Below, piece after piece: positions 8,506 through 17,071 of a stretch of 48,680 nt of DNA. Source of the stretch: Thermoplasmata archaeon (GTDB taxonomy: Archaea; Thermoplasmatota; Thermoplasmata; Lutacidiplasmatales; UBA184); the NCBI GenBank assembly GCA_022750115.1, contig JAKIWI010000011.1, forward strand, positions 1 to 48,680, in the 5' to 3' direction. The notes beneath the pieces were generated by a model. It was not told the origin of the DNA, searched no databases, and worked only from the letters and a program-made list of their open reading frames with translations. The position numbers and the translations under genes were made by a program. The first letter of the stretch is position 1. Each line of letters opens with the position of its first letter.

Positions 8506-9438
8506 ATGGGGCTCAAGGGTCGGGACATCATCTCCATCCGGGACCTCTCGCGCGACGAGATCGAGGAGGTGCTGAAGGGCACGCGGCGGATGATCCCCTA
8601 CGCCGACGGCTCGAAGGCCGGCCACCAGCTCGAAGGGAAGCTCCTGATGCTCGCCTTCCTCGAGCCCTCGACTCGCACCCGGCTCTCCTTCGAGACCGCG
8701 ATGCTCCGACTCGGAGGGAAGGTCGCCTCGATCCAGGACCCGCTCTCGAGCTCGGTGAAGAAGGGCGAGAGCCTGCACGACACCATCCGGATGCTCTCCG
8801 CCTACGGAGACGCCATCGTCCTCCGCCACCCGAACGAAGGCGCCGGCCGCCTCGCTGCCCAAGCGTCGGAGAAGCCGGTGATCAACGCCGGAGACGGCGC
8901 GGGCCAGCACCCGACGCAGACGCTCCTGGACCTCGCCACGATGCAGGAGGCGTTCGGGACCCTCAGTGGCCTCCGCGTCGTTCTCCTCGGTGACCTCCGG
9001 TACGGTCGGACGGTCCACTCGCTCGCCCACGCGCTCGCGGTGTTCGGCGCGGAGCTCGTCCTCGCCTCGCCACCCACCCTCCAGCTACCGGAGGAGGTCC
9101 GCGAGGACCTCGACCACCAGGGGGCGAAGGTCGAGGAGGTCGAGCAGCTCCATCAGGCGGTCCGCGACGCGGACGTCCTCTACGTGACCCGCATCCAGCG
9201 CGAGCGGTTCGCGGAGGAGGCGGAGTACGCGAAGGTCGCCGGCTCCTACCGGGTCGACAACGCCCTCCTCTCCGGCGCGAAGTCGCGTCTGATCGTGCTC
9301 CACCCGCTCCCGCGGACGACCGAGATCGCTCCCGAGGTCGACGGGAGCCCGCACGCCGCCTACTTCCGCCAGGCGTTCCTCGGAGTGCCGACCCGCATGG
9401 CGCTCCTGTCACTCATCCTCACCGGCAAGGCGGCGTAG
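8506..9438 (+). CDS. pyrB: Aspartate carbamoyltransferase catalytic chain
   Basis: 310 residues, the standard length. It condenses carbamoyl phosphate with aspartate in the committed step of pyrimidine synthesis. The carbamoyl-phosphate loop STRTR is at 55-59, the mobile SSSVKKGES loop near 81-89, HPTQ at 135-138, and HPLPRTTEI is near the C-terminus. pyrI follows after 8 nt, so the enzyme is probably the regulated hetero-oligomer. The ATG is supported by the TATA element about 29 nt upstream. Nothing essential appears to be missing. Confidence 0.97.
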   Translation: MGLKGRDIISIRDLSRDEIEEVLKGTRRMIPYADGSKAGHQLEGKLLMLAFLEPSTRTRLSFETAMLRLGGKVASIQDPLSSSVKKGESLHDTIRMLSAYGDAIVLRHPNEGAGRLAAQASEKPVINAGDGAGQHPTQTLLDLATMQEAFGTLSGLRVVLLGDLRYGRTVHSLAHALAVFGAELVLASPPTLQLPEEVREDLDHQGAKVEEVEQLHQAVRDADVLYVTRIQRERFAEEAEYAKVAGSYRVDNALLSGAKSRLIVLHPLPRTTEIAPEVDGSPHAAYFRQAFLGVPTRMALLSLILTGKAA

Positions 9439-9446
9439 GGGGTCCG

Positions 9447-9905
9447 ATGCGCGAGCTCAAGATCACGCCGATCAAGAACGGCACCGTCATCGACCACATC
9501 GGCAACGGCCTTTCTCTCGAGGTGCTCCGCATCATCGGCGTCCGCGACCTCGACAAGGACTCCACGGTCTCGGTCGCGCTCCACGTCCGCAGCCAGAAGC
9601 TGGGTTGGAAGGACATCGTCAAAGTCGAGAACATGGAATTGTCCCCCCGAAAGGTCAACGCGATCGCGCTGATCGCCCCGACGGCGAGCATCGCGATCAT
9701 CCGCGACTTCAAGGTCAGCGAAAAACGGGTCGTCGACCTGCCGGACCGGATCGTGGGCGTCGTGCGGTGCCCCAACCCGAACTGCATCACGAACCAGAAG
9801 GAGCCGATCGAGAGCGAGTTCGAGGTCGCGCGGCGGCGCCCGGTGGTCCTGCGGTGTACGTACTGCGAGCGGCTCGTGGACGACTTCCTGCGGCACCTCG
9901 CCTGA
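9447..9905 (+). CDS. pyrI: Aspartate carbamoyltransferase regulatory chain
   Basis: 152 residues. The N-terminal allosteric domain (about 1-100, MRELKITPIKNGTVIDHI start) binds nucleotide effectors, and the C-terminal domain carries the structural zinc site with cysteines 108, 113, 137 and 140, as needed to contact PyrB. Only 8 nt separate it from pyrB, so the two subunits are made from one transcript. Length and motifs match archaeal PyrI well. Confidence 0.96.
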   Translation: MRELKITPIKNGTVIDHIGNGLSLEVLRIIGVRDLDKDSTVSVALHVRSQKLGWKDIVKVENMELSPRKVNAIALIAPTASIAIIRDFKVSEKRVVDLPDRIVGVVRCPNPNCITNQKEPIESEFEVARRRPVVLRCTYCERLVDDFLRHLA

Positions 9906-9923
9906 CGACCGGCCCAGGGTCCG

Positions 9924-10526
9924 ATGGCCGCCGATGTCGTCCTCGAGTTCCTGCTCGTGTTCGCCGTCATCGGCGGGACGGAGCTCCTCGACCGGACCAA
10001 CTTCGCGCTGATTGGCCTCGCGGCCCAGCTCGACCCCCGCTCGGTCTGGGCGGGCGCCGCGAGCGCCTTCGTGCTCACGACGCTCCTCGCCGTCGCGATC
10101 GGAGCCGTCCTCCTCGACGCCCTCGGCGGGCACGTCACCTACCTGCGCCTCGGCGGCGGTCTGTTCCTTCTGGCCTACGCCGGCTACCTCCTGTTCGTGC
10201 CGGAGTCGAACCGCCGGACCCCACAGGGGCGCTCGGCGTTCGCGACGGCGTTCCTGCTGATCCTGCTCCTCGAGATCGGCGACACGACGATGATCTTCAC
10301 CGTGGTGTTCGTCGGCGCCATCTCCAGCCCGGTCATCGTGGGCGTCGCCGCCGCCCTCGCGCTCGTCCTGGTCGCGGCGTCGGCGGTTATGATCGGCTCC
10401 CGGCTGGGCGCCCGCGTCGAGCCCGCGAAGCTCGAGCGGTTGGTCGTCGTGATCCTGATCATCGTGGGAGTGGCCACGATCGTCTTCGCACTGGAGCCCG
10501 GCTGGCTCCCGAGCCTCGCGGGCTAG
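9924..10526 (+). CDS. GDT1/TMEM165 (UPF0016) family membrane protein
   Basis: 200 residues with six hydrophobic helices in two halves. Each half has the acidic family signature: TELLDRTNF in helix 1 and LEIGDTTMI in helix 4. The family consensus is E-x-G-D-(K/R)-(T/S), so the first copy has Leu for Gly and the second Thr for Lys/Arg. Family members are cation (Mn2+/Ca2+) exchangers that export ions or load secretory compartments. It lies 18 nt after pyrI, probably in the same transcript. Its stop overlaps the stop of the convergent ATPase gene by 4 nt. A role in supplying Mn2+ to glycosyltransferases is only a guess. Confidence 0.75.
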   Translation: MAADVVLEFLLVFAVIGGTELLDRTNFALIGLAAQLDPRSVWAGAASAFVLTTLLAVAIGAVLLDALGGHVTYLRLGGGLFLLAYAGYLLFVPESNRRTPQGRSAFATAFLLILLLEIGDTTMIFTVVFVGAISSPVIVGVAAALALVLVAASAVMIGSRLGARVEPAKLERLVVVILIIVGVATIVFALEPGWLPSLAG

Positions 10527-12844
10527 TTTCCGTTGCCGGTCTTGGGCAGCGCCGCTGCGCCGTGGCGCAACCCCTCGGCCTTTCCCTGGAGGACCTCGGG
10601 CGAGACGACCCATCGCTTCGGGATCGCCCCGTGCAACTCGTCGTCGTCGAGGCGGTGGAGGAACCCGCGCGCCTCGCTCGGCCGATGGTCCGCGAACTCG
10701 AGCAGGGCGAGGCGGATGGCGGCCTCCGCGCGCAATCGGGGGTAGAGGATCGGGCCGGGGCGGTCGAGGATCGACCCCCAGCGGTCCCGCGCTGCGTCGA
10801 GGCGCTCCTCGGCGGCGGCGATGCGTCCTTCGAGGACCCATTCGCGGAGAAGGCCCCAGGAGGGAGGCAACAGGTGGTGCGTCTCCGTGAGCTCTCGCGC
10901 CCGTTGGATCGCCTTGCCGGCCTTCGGGTAGCCCGTGGCCGGCCCGTCGAGGGCGAGGGTGGCGACGTCGAGATGGTGGTACAGCTCGACCATGCCGGCC
11001 CGCAGGCGTTGGCAGACCGGGATCGCCCGTTCGTGGCCCGCGATCGCCTCCTTCGCGTCCCGCCGGTGCTCGAGGACCCGCAGACGGAGCTCCTCGGCGA
11101 TCTGCTCGAGCCCGTACCGTCGCGACGCCGCCAGCATGCTCCGGGCGCTCGCGAAGAAACGGCCGCCAAGGGCGCGTTCTTGCGCCGTTCCTTCGGAGAG
11201 GACGGTGCCCATCGAGAGGAGGGCGAGGCCTTGGACCGGTCCCGGTCCGAGAGTCCGGGCATGTTTCAGCGCTCGGTCGGATTCGACCCGAGCCTTGGCG
11301 ACGTCTCCCCGGTCGAAGGCGAAGTCGCTCAGGGCGATGAGCAGCATGACCTCGGCCGCGGTCGCCCCGCTGGTCTGGCAGCGGTCCGCGAGCTCGGTGA
11401 GCTCCATGACGAGCGACGGCCGCGGTCCCGCCGCGCGCAGCGCGGGGAGTAGGAGTTCGACCCACTCCTCGAGGCGGTCGGTCGCGACCTCGCCGTTGAG
11501 AGCGACGGCGATCCCCTCCTCGAGCTCGCGTTCGGCGTCGCCGATGCGGCCGGCGAAGATCAACGTCCGGACGTGGAACAGCCGGAGCTCCGCCTCCGCC
11601 TCGGGCCGGTCGCCCGCGGGCAGCGACGGGAGGCAGGTGAGCGCGCTCGCGACCGCCTCCTGGCTCGCGTCGAAGGCGGCGAGGCGCTCGCTGATCTCCG
11701 CGGTCTCGAGTAGGTAGCGGAGCGCGGTCGGGTCGGGCGCCGCCGCGAAGTAGTGGCGGGCCATCTCGATGCGGCGCTTCAGGTCCGGCTCGGGGTTCAG
11801 GGCGGCCAAGGCGTCGCCGATGTCGCGCTCCATCTCGGCGCGGACCGAGGCGGGGACGAGGTCGGGGAGCAGCTCGACCCAGGCGCTGTGGGGGATGGTG
11901 ACGCGACCGTCGGCCAGCCGAACGAGGTTGGCGTCGACCGCCGGGGCGAGGGTCTCGGCGAGGGCGCGGAAATTGAGGCGGGTCGCCCGGCCGAGGCTGA
12001 CCTCGCTGACGGACCCCCCCATGAGGGCGGCGAACACCAAGACCCGCTGGGTCGCATCTGGAATCGCCGCGAAGTTGTCCCCGAGGCGCTGTGCCTCGCG
12101 CGGGTCGTGCCTCGCGGCCGGGATGCGGACCCAGTCCACATCCCCCCGTCCCAGGAGCCGCTCCTCCCACGCCGAGTAGGCGGGGAGGGACGTGTCGAGG
12201 ACGAGAACCAGCAGGAGCGGGCGCCACCGGGTGCGTTCGCCGAGGTACAGGAGGACGTCGCGGCTCTCCGCATCGATCAGCGTGGCGTCCTCGGCCAGGA
12301 GGGCCGTTGACTTTCCGGGCCCGGTGCGGAACGATTCGACGAGCTCGTGGTAGTACTCCGGGGCGTCCACCATCGCCTCACCGCGTCGCCGGGTCGGGCC
12401 GAACAGGCTGGGAGCGGGGCGGTCCCCCCGGCCCCGGCGGCTTCGGGGGCTCTCCTCGAGCGGGGCGAACGCGAGCGGGGGGAGCGGGATGGCGGGCATC
12501 GGGAGGTCTCCCGGACTCGATTCTGCCCCTTCGGACTCGTTGGACGGATCCGGTGAGGCCTCGGAGTTGGGCTCGCCGTCCGACGAGAGCGGCCCGCTCT
12601 CGGAGGGCACCCCCTCCTCGTTGGGCTCCTCGGACGTCGCGAACGCCGCGTACGGGGTCATTCGGTCCCGGTACGTTCCGCGGAACTCGATCAGTCGGAC
12701 CGGCCGCAGCGCGAGCTCCTGGCGGATCTCGGCGAGGATCTCCGACTTGCCGCTCAGCGGCGGTCCCGCGATGACGAGGGTACGACCGCTTCCGTCGGCG
12801 AGACCGGCGATCGACCGGGCGATGGGCGAGGGGAAGGAGCTCAT
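10523..12844 (-). CDS. Large STAND-type ATPase with TPR-like repeats and acidic linker
   Basis: 773 residues. A Walker A motif GPPLSGKS sits at 27-34 and a Walker-B-like LLAEDATLID near 182-191. Helical, TPR-like repeats fill about 340-750. This matches the STAND/MalT-like group of signalling ATPases, but without a recognisable DNA-binding domain, so it may sense or scaffold. A low-complexity linker at about 71-115, rich in Ser, Glu and Pro, interrupts the ATPase between Walker A and Walker B. It resembles the 804-residue protein at 14562 in overall build, so the two may be paralogues. A TATA-like gattatg lies about 32 nt before the ATG. Confidence 0.75.
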   Translation of the reverse strand: MSSFPSPIARSIAGLADGSGRTLVIAGPPLSGKSEILAEIRQELALRPVRLIEFRGTYRDRMTPYAAFATSEEPNEEGVPSESGPLSSDGEPNSEASPDPSNESEGAESSPGDLPMPAIPLPPLAFAPLEESPRSRRGRGDRPAPSLFGPTRRRGEAMVDAPEYYHELVESFRTGPGKSTALLAEDATLIDAESRDVLLYLGERTRWRPLLLVLVLDTSLPAYSAWEERLLGRGDVDWVRIPAARHDPREAQRLGDNFAAIPDATQRVLVFAALMGGSVSEVSLGRATRLNFRALAETLAPAVDANLVRLADGRVTIPHSAWVELLPDLVPASVRAEMERDIGDALAALNPEPDLKRRIEMARHYFAAAPDPTALRYLLETAEISERLAAFDASQEAVASALTCLPSLPAGDRPEAEAELRLFHVRTLIFAGRIGDAERELEEGIAVALNGEVATDRLEEWVELLLPALRAAGPRPSLVMELTELADRCQTSGATAAEVMLLIALSDFAFDRGDVAKARVESDRALKHARTLGPGPVQGLALLSMGTVLSEGTAQERALGGRFFASARSMLAASRRYGLEQIAEELRLRVLEHRRDAKEAIAGHERAIPVCQRLRAGMVELYHHLDVATLALDGPATGYPKAGKAIQRARELTETHHLLPPSWGLLREWVLEGRIAAAEERLDAARDRWGSILDRPGPILYPRLRAEAAIRLALLEFADHRPSEARGFLHRLDDDELHGAIPKRWVVSPEVLQGKAEGLRHGAAALPKTGNGN

Positions 12845-12975
12845 GCCCAGCCCATTCTGGGAAGCTCCCCCTCATAATCCCATCTGCGCGGTGACGGTCC
12901 GTCCAGCGCGCACGAGCCGTTCCGACAACTCCCCGGTCCCCGCCGGGTTATGAACGGCACTTGGCTCGGCGCGCC

Positions 12976-14049
12976 GTGTCGAAGCGGATCGACTCCGCGC
13001 GGCGAGCCGTCCTGAAGAAGACCGTCGAGCCGATCGATGTCACGAAGGTCGAGGGGCTCGGCGAACTCCTGACCCAGTTCCAGAGCAGCTCGATCCAGGC
13101 GCGGAACCTCGGCCGGGCGTTGACGGTCTGGGAGAACGCCCTTACCGACCCGAAGCGACCTACCATCTTCCTCGGACTGGCGGGGCCGTTGATCGCCGCC
13201 GGCCTCCGCAAGGTGCTGCGCGACCTCATCGACTGGGGACTGGTCGACGTCGTCGTCTCCACCGGCGCGGTCCTCTACCAGGACATCTACCAAACGATCG
13301 GCGGTCGCCACTGGATGGGCAGCCCGAACGCCGACGACGTCCAGCTCCGGGAGCTGTACCTCGACCGGATCTACGACACCTATGTGGACGAGCTCAAGTT
13401 CGAGGAGACGGACCGGGCGATCGGCGCCGTCACGGAACGGATGCCACCTCGTCCCGCCTCGTCCCGCGAGTTCCTCCAGTTCCTCGGGGAGCAGTTCGAC
13501 GACTCGGCCTCGATCGTCGCCACGGCGGCCCGACGGGGGGTTCCCGTCTTCTCGCCGGCGTTGATCGACAGCTCGATCGGCATCGGCCTGACCCTCCACT
13601 ACCAGAAGCATCGGGGCAAGGAGAGGTTCCTCCTCGACTCGGTCCGCGACAACTACGAGCTGGTCCAGATCCTTTCGCAATCGCCCCGCACGGGGGTCGT
13701 CTACATCGGCGGGGGCACGCCGAAGAACTGGATCAACGACGGGATCGTGATGGCGAACTACGCCTTCGGCCGGGAGGGCGAGGGCCACTTCTACGCCCTG
13801 CAGCTGACCACGGACGTCCCCCACTGGGGCGGCCTCTCGGGGTCGACCCTCGACGAAGCCCAGTCCTGGGGCAAGATCTCGAAGACGGCCACCCGCTCGA
13901 TGGCGCACCTCGAGGCGTCAATCGGCCTCCCGCTCCTGGTCGGGGCCCTGTGGAACCGCCGCAAACTCTGGCAACCCCGCTCCCGCCTCAAGTTCGACTG
14001 GACCGGCGACGAGGTCAAGATCCGGGCGCAGCGTCCCCGCGCAAGATGA
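12976..14049 (+). CDS. dys: Deoxyhypusine synthase
   Basis: 357 residues from GTG 12976. It transfers the aminobutyl group of spermidine to a lysine of translation factor aIF5A, the first step of hypusine formation. The catalytic lysine lies in GGGTPKNWIND (K250). NAD/spermidine-site features STGAVLYQD and FSPALIDSSIG are also present. I chose the GTG because a TATA-like ggttatga is centred about 27 nt before it. A TTG at 12961 would add five residues and is the alternative. It is divergent from the ATPase gene that starts at 12844. Confidence 0.93.
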   Translation: MSKRIDSARRAVLKKTVEPIDVTKVEGLGELLTQFQSSSIQARNLGRALTVWENALTDPKRPTIFLGLAGPLIAAGLRKVLRDLIDWGLVDVVVSTGAVLYQDIYQTIGGRHWMGSPNADDVQLRELYLDRIYDTYVDELKFEETDRAIGAVTERMPPRPASSREFLQFLGEQFDDSASIVATAARRGVPVFSPALIDSSIGIGLTLHYQKHRGKERFLLDSVRDNYELVQILSQSPRTGVVYIGGGTPKNWINDGIVMANYAFGREGEGHFYALQLTTDVPHWGGLSGSTLDEAQSWGKISKTATRSMAHLEASIGLPLLVGALWNRRKLWQPRSRLKFDWTGDEVKIRAQRPRAR

Positions 14050-14203
14050 GCTGGGCCGATCCCCCCGAGCGGGTTCGCTTCGGCCCCGGGAATGGGCGAA
14101 ACGCGATGGGTCCCTCTGGCCAAACGGCTACCTCCATGCCGTGTGTGGGAATCCCCCCGATCCGGGTTCCGGCGACCCGACTCCCCCTTCTGAATCGACC
14201 CCG

Positions 14204-14213
14204 TGTACAAAAT
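14204..14213. promoter_or_regulatory. TGTACAAAAT element, second copy
   Basis: This 10-mer is identical to the core of the 16-bp palindrome at 17012-17027. The two copies flank the STAND regulator gene. It could be a half site for the same DNA-binding protein. Confidence 0.3.
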
Positions 14214-14312
14214 CGACGGTCCGGCTCATCGTTCGGGGGTGCCGTGCGACGGAAAACAGTGCGCTTCGGACGTTCTGAGGATTCTTATCTGAGTGCGCAT
14301 GTACCCTTACGC

Positions 14313-14335
14313 ACGCGTGGTGTATAACCACGTGT
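14313..14335. repeat. Near-perfect inverted repeat with 9-bp arms
   Basis: Arms acgcgtggt (14313-14321) and accacgtgt (14327-14335) match at 8 of 9 positions around a gtata centre. The small, symmetric spacer suggests a dimeric protein site more than an RNA terminator. Confidence 0.4.
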
Positions 14336-14469
14336 TTCGGAACGGCTAGGTAGGGAACGTTAATCTACCCGAATTCCGGCGGGGCCTTCGGAGGTGACCC
14401 GCACCAATGTATCTCCCCGCAGTTCCGCCCCTACCGACCGAGCAGCTGTAAACTCGTCCCGGCCGACGT

Positions 14470-14486
14470 GAGGGCCGTCCGCCCTC
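14470..14486 (-). other. Hairpin downstream of the STAND regulator (distal)
   Basis: GAGGGC (14470-14475) pairs perfectly with GCCCTC (14481-14486) across a 5-nt loop. It directly follows the larger hairpin at 14488-14533 in the 3' direction of the minus-strand gene. No T-run follows. Confidence 0.4.
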
Positions 14487-14487
14487 T

Positions 14488-14533
14488 CGCCGCCGACCTG
14501 TGACCCCCGCGCAAGCGGGCGAGGTCGGCGGCG
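14488..14533 (-). terminator. Two-tier hairpin with GNRA loop after the STAND regulator
   Basis: A perfect 12-bp outer stem (14488-14499 with 14522-14533) encloses an internal loop and an inner stem CCCGC/GCGGG closed by GCAA (read on the plus strand). It begins 29 nt after the stop at 14562. It fits a 3'-UTR stabiliser or terminator, although archaeal termination normally relies on T-runs, which are absent. Confidence 0.45.
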
Positions 14534-14561
14534 GCCACCGTCACTCCCTCTCCTTTTGGGC

Positions 14562-16976
14562 TTACGAAACGGCCTCGCCGACGTCCCCGACCTTCTCCCC
14601 AAGTTCCCGGCGCAGGTTCTCGCGCCATTGTCCCAGGCCGAGGAGGTCCGCGAGACGGATCGACTCGAGGTAGTGCCGCTTCCCGAGGGCCGGTTCCCCA
14701 CTGAGAAGGCATGCCTCGGCGAGGTAGCCGTGGGCGATGACGAGGGAGTCGGAAGGGGGGAGGCGGCTGAGGACGGTCACGCTCCGGGAGGCGTGCTCGC
14801 GCGCCTCGGTGAACAGCCCCTGACGGGTCTCGGCCGACGCCATCAGACCCAGCGTGTGGCCCAGGACGAGGTCGTTGCCGAGGCGTTCGGCGAGTGTGCT
14901 CGCCTGACGGGCGTAGCTGACCGCATCGGTCCAGCGGCCCGCCTCAGTGGCCATCGCCGCGAGGCCGCTCAGGGTGTAGGTGAGCTGCCCCAGGTAGCCG
15001 AGCGATTCGGCCTCGACCCGGATCGACTGCATCTCTTGCTCGGCGAGCTCGCGCCGCCCGGTCTCGGCATACCCACGGGCGCGGATCAGAAGGAGACGGA
15101 GCACAATGTCGATCCGGCCCGATTGGCGCGCCTCCGGCAACCCCTGCGCGACGACCCGGAGCGCTCCTTCGTGGTCGCCCCCGATGGCGGCGAGGCGCGA
15201 CCACGCCGCGACCGCCTCCAGGCCGACGTCCGGAAGCCGCGAGCGCCGGGCGTAGTCGAACGTCTCCTGGAACATCCCCTTCGCTCGGAGGATGTCACCC
15301 CGCGCCTCGACGATCCGCGATTCGGAGAGCAACAGCATCGCCTGGAGGCGCTTCGTCGAGGTTCCGCGGGTCCGCGCCTCCTCGAGGGCCCGTTCGGCCT
15401 CGTCAATCTGGTGGAGCCGGACGTAGAGGTCGACGATCTGGTTGAGGCACTCTGCCTCGACCCGTCCGTCGCCGGTCGCTTCCAGGATCGCGCGCCGGAA
15501 GGCCAGGATCGACTCCGTGTACTCGGAGTGCGACCGGAGCACGATCGCCTCGACCCGCAGCGCGCGGACCCGGTGGGCCCCGGGCGGCATGGCGAGGGTC
15601 ATGTGGTTGAGGGCATTCCGGAACGTGTCCGTGTAGCCGAGCGCGAGGAGCGAGCGCTCGTGCCGCCCGAGCACCTGGACGGCCTCGTCCCACCGCTCTC
15701 CCGCGGCGAGGTGGAGGAACCGCTCCCGGAGAGCCTCCGGACGATGGCTGCGGCCGTAGAAGGCGGCGACCCGGAGGTGGGCCTCTCGCTCCTCGACCGG
15801 GCCCAGGCGGGAGATCAGGGCCGCCCGGACGACCTGGAGCAGCTCGACGTGGCCCTCCACCGTGGTCTGGAGGATCCCCATGCGACGGAGCTCCTCGATC
15901 CGGGCCCCGTCGAGCCCGCCCGTCTCGCGGACGAACGCCAGCGGAAGCGGTTCGTGGGCGATGGCGATCGGGAGGAGTCCGATCGCCTCCGAGATCGGGA
16001 GTCGGTCTACGACCGCGGCCGGCAGCGTGGCGGGAGACGCGTCGAGTCCTGGGTTGGTGACCGCCAGCTGGAGGAGGAGGGGGCTTCCGAGGGTCGCCTG
16101 ATAGATCGACTCGAATCGGTCGGCCAGTCCCCCCTGGCGGTCCGTGAGCTCGTGGGCGGCCCCCCGGTCCAGCCCGCCGAGCACGAACTGGTGCGTCGGG
16201 ACCCGCTCGGGCTTGAAGAACGGCGGATCGTGGCCCGCGAGCAGGAACAGGTGGTTCCGCTCGGGGGCCAGGCTCTGAACCAAGTCGGAGAGGAACGTTT
16301 TGAAGTCCGGGTCGGCGTTCTGGAGGTCGTCGACGACGGCGAGGAGCGGCCGCTCCCCGAGGGCGCGCCGCACCAGGTCGGCGACCTCCCGCCCGACGGG
16401 CTGGCGGGGGAGTTGGGAGTAGTAAGCGAGCTGGGGGGAGCCAAGGGCCGAGAGCGCGTGCGAAAGGGCCGTCGTGAACTGCCGCACCGAGCTGCCGACC
16501 CGGATCGTGAACCAGAACGGCACCCAGCCCGACCGGAATCGACGGACGTGGCGACTGACTAGGGCGGTCTTTCCCATCCCGCTGGCGCCCTGGATGAAGA
16601 CGACCGCCCCGCCGCCCTTCGAGTACTCCCAGAGCTCCTTCAGCTCCGTCCGGCGGCCCAAGAACGGGTTGGGAGGCGGGGGGAGCTCCCCGGAGAGCAG
16701 CGGGACGTGCTGGGTCTGCTCCTGGAGCCGATCTCGGCCCTTTTCGGTCAGGGCGTAGATGAGCTGCCGCCGCTCGCCCCCTCGAACGTGTCCCCTCTGG
16801 CGGCGAAGGTAGCCATCGTCGACGAGGTCCGCGAGGGGTCGGGACATCGAGCAGGGGTGGTAGCCGAGGGATTTCGCGAGCTCCTTCTGGCTGATGCCGA
16901 AAACGCTGTCCGCAGGGGGGGCGTGCGTCTCCAGGTAATCGAGGATCTCCGTCGGCAGGTAGGTCTGGACGGGCAC
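14562..16976 (-). CDS. Winged-helix STAND ATPase regulator with TPR repeats
   Basis: 804 residues from a GTG. An N-terminal winged helix (about 8-82: ISQKELAKSLGYHPCSMSRPLADLVDDGYL, then a basic wing) is followed by an AAA/STAND ATPase with Walker A GASGMGKT (130-137) and Walker B LLAVVDDLQNAD (211-222). A helical lid follows and TPR-like repeats run from about 430 to 795. Architecturally it is a MalT/AfsR-like ATP-driven transcription regulator that senses a ligand through its TPR part, with the DNA-binding domain at the N-terminus. A minus-strand TATA-like element 27 nt upstream implies a leaderless GTG start. The palindrome at 17012 lies just behind it, suggesting autoregulation and control of the divergent small ORFs. 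Confidence 0.85.
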   Translation of the reverse strand: MPVQTYLPTEILDYLETHAPPADSVFGISQKELAKSLGYHPCSMSRPLADLVDDGYLRRQRGHVRGGERRQLIYALTEKGRDRLQEQTQHVPLLSGELPPPPNPFLGRRTELKELWEYSKGGGAVVFIQGASGMGKTALVSRHVRRFRSGWVPFWFTIRVGSSVRQFTTALSHALSALGSPQLAYYSQLPRQPVGREVADLVRRALGERPLLAVVDDLQNADPDFKTFLSDLVQSLAPERNHLFLLAGHDPPFFKPERVPTHQFVLGGLDRGAAHELTDRQGGLADRFESIYQATLGSPLLLQLAVTNPGLDASPATLPAAVVDRLPISEAIGLLPIAIAHEPLPLAFVRETGGLDGARIEELRRMGILQTTVEGHVELLQVVRAALISRLGPVEEREAHLRVAAFYGRSHRPEALRERFLHLAAGERWDEAVQVLGRHERSLLALGYTDTFRNALNHMTLAMPPGAHRVRALRVEAIVLRSHSEYTESILAFRRAILEATGDGRVEAECLNQIVDLYVRLHQIDEAERALEEARTRGTSTKRLQAMLLLSESRIVEARGDILRAKGMFQETFDYARRSRLPDVGLEAVAAWSRLAAIGGDHEGALRVVAQGLPEARQSGRIDIVLRLLLIRARGYAETGRRELAEQEMQSIRVEAESLGYLGQLTYTLSGLAAMATEAGRWTDAVSYARQASTLAERLGNDLVLGHTLGLMASAETRQGLFTEAREHASRSVTVLSRLPPSDSLVIAHGYLAEACLLSGEPALGKRHYLESIRLADLLGLGQWRENLRRELGEKVGDVGEAVS

Positions 16977-16998
16977 GGCAGACCCACAAGGGACCCCC

Positions 16999-17007
16999 TA
17001 ATACTTG
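16999..17007 (-). promoter_or_regulatory. TATA-like element of the STAND regulator
   Basis: Read on the minus strand it is caagtatta, centred 27 nt before the GTG at 16976. The spacing supports a leaderless transcript. Confidence 0.5.
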
Positions 17008-17011
17008 AGGT

Positions 17012-17027
17012 TATTTTGTACAAAATA
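17012..17027. promoter_or_regulatory. Perfect 16-bp palindrome, candidate operator
   Basis: TATTTTGTACAAAATA is a perfect palindrome in an AT-rich island. It lies about 5 nt behind the TATA element of the minus-strand regulator and about 10 nt behind that of the plus-strand small ORFs, so one bound dimer could control both promoters. Confidence 0.65.
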
Positions 17028-17037
17028 TTGGTCTCCG

Positions 17038-17045
17038 TTTAAATA
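17038..17045 (+). promoter_or_regulatory. TATA element of the small ORF pair
   Basis: tttaaata centred about 30 nt before ATG 17072, consistent with a leaderless or nearly leaderless mRNA. Confidence 0.6.
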
Positions 17046-17071
17046 CTCAAAAACGCCCACTTCTCTTTGCT

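Larger units (their letters stand above)
14050..14561. other. Structured 512-nt convergent intergenic region
   Basis: It lies between the ends of two convergent genes, where long gaps are unusual in this compact sequence. I see no coding frame. It contains a TGTACAAAAT element (14204-14213), a 9-bp near-perfect inverted repeat (14313-14335) and two tandem hairpins (14470-14486 and 14488-14533). A small RNA gene is possible but I recognise none. Confidence 0.5.

Noticed and set aside
14380-14440. SRP RNA-like ggtgaccc segment
   Set aside because: The conserved helix 8 motif (GGAAG with AGCA) and the Alu-domain loops are not found around it.
14556-16562. 668-residue open frame antisense to the STAND regulator
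   Set aside because: Composition is Arg/Glu/Gly-rich without hydrophobic core or motifs; the minus strand encodes clear ATPase motifs, so this is a GC-driven shadow.
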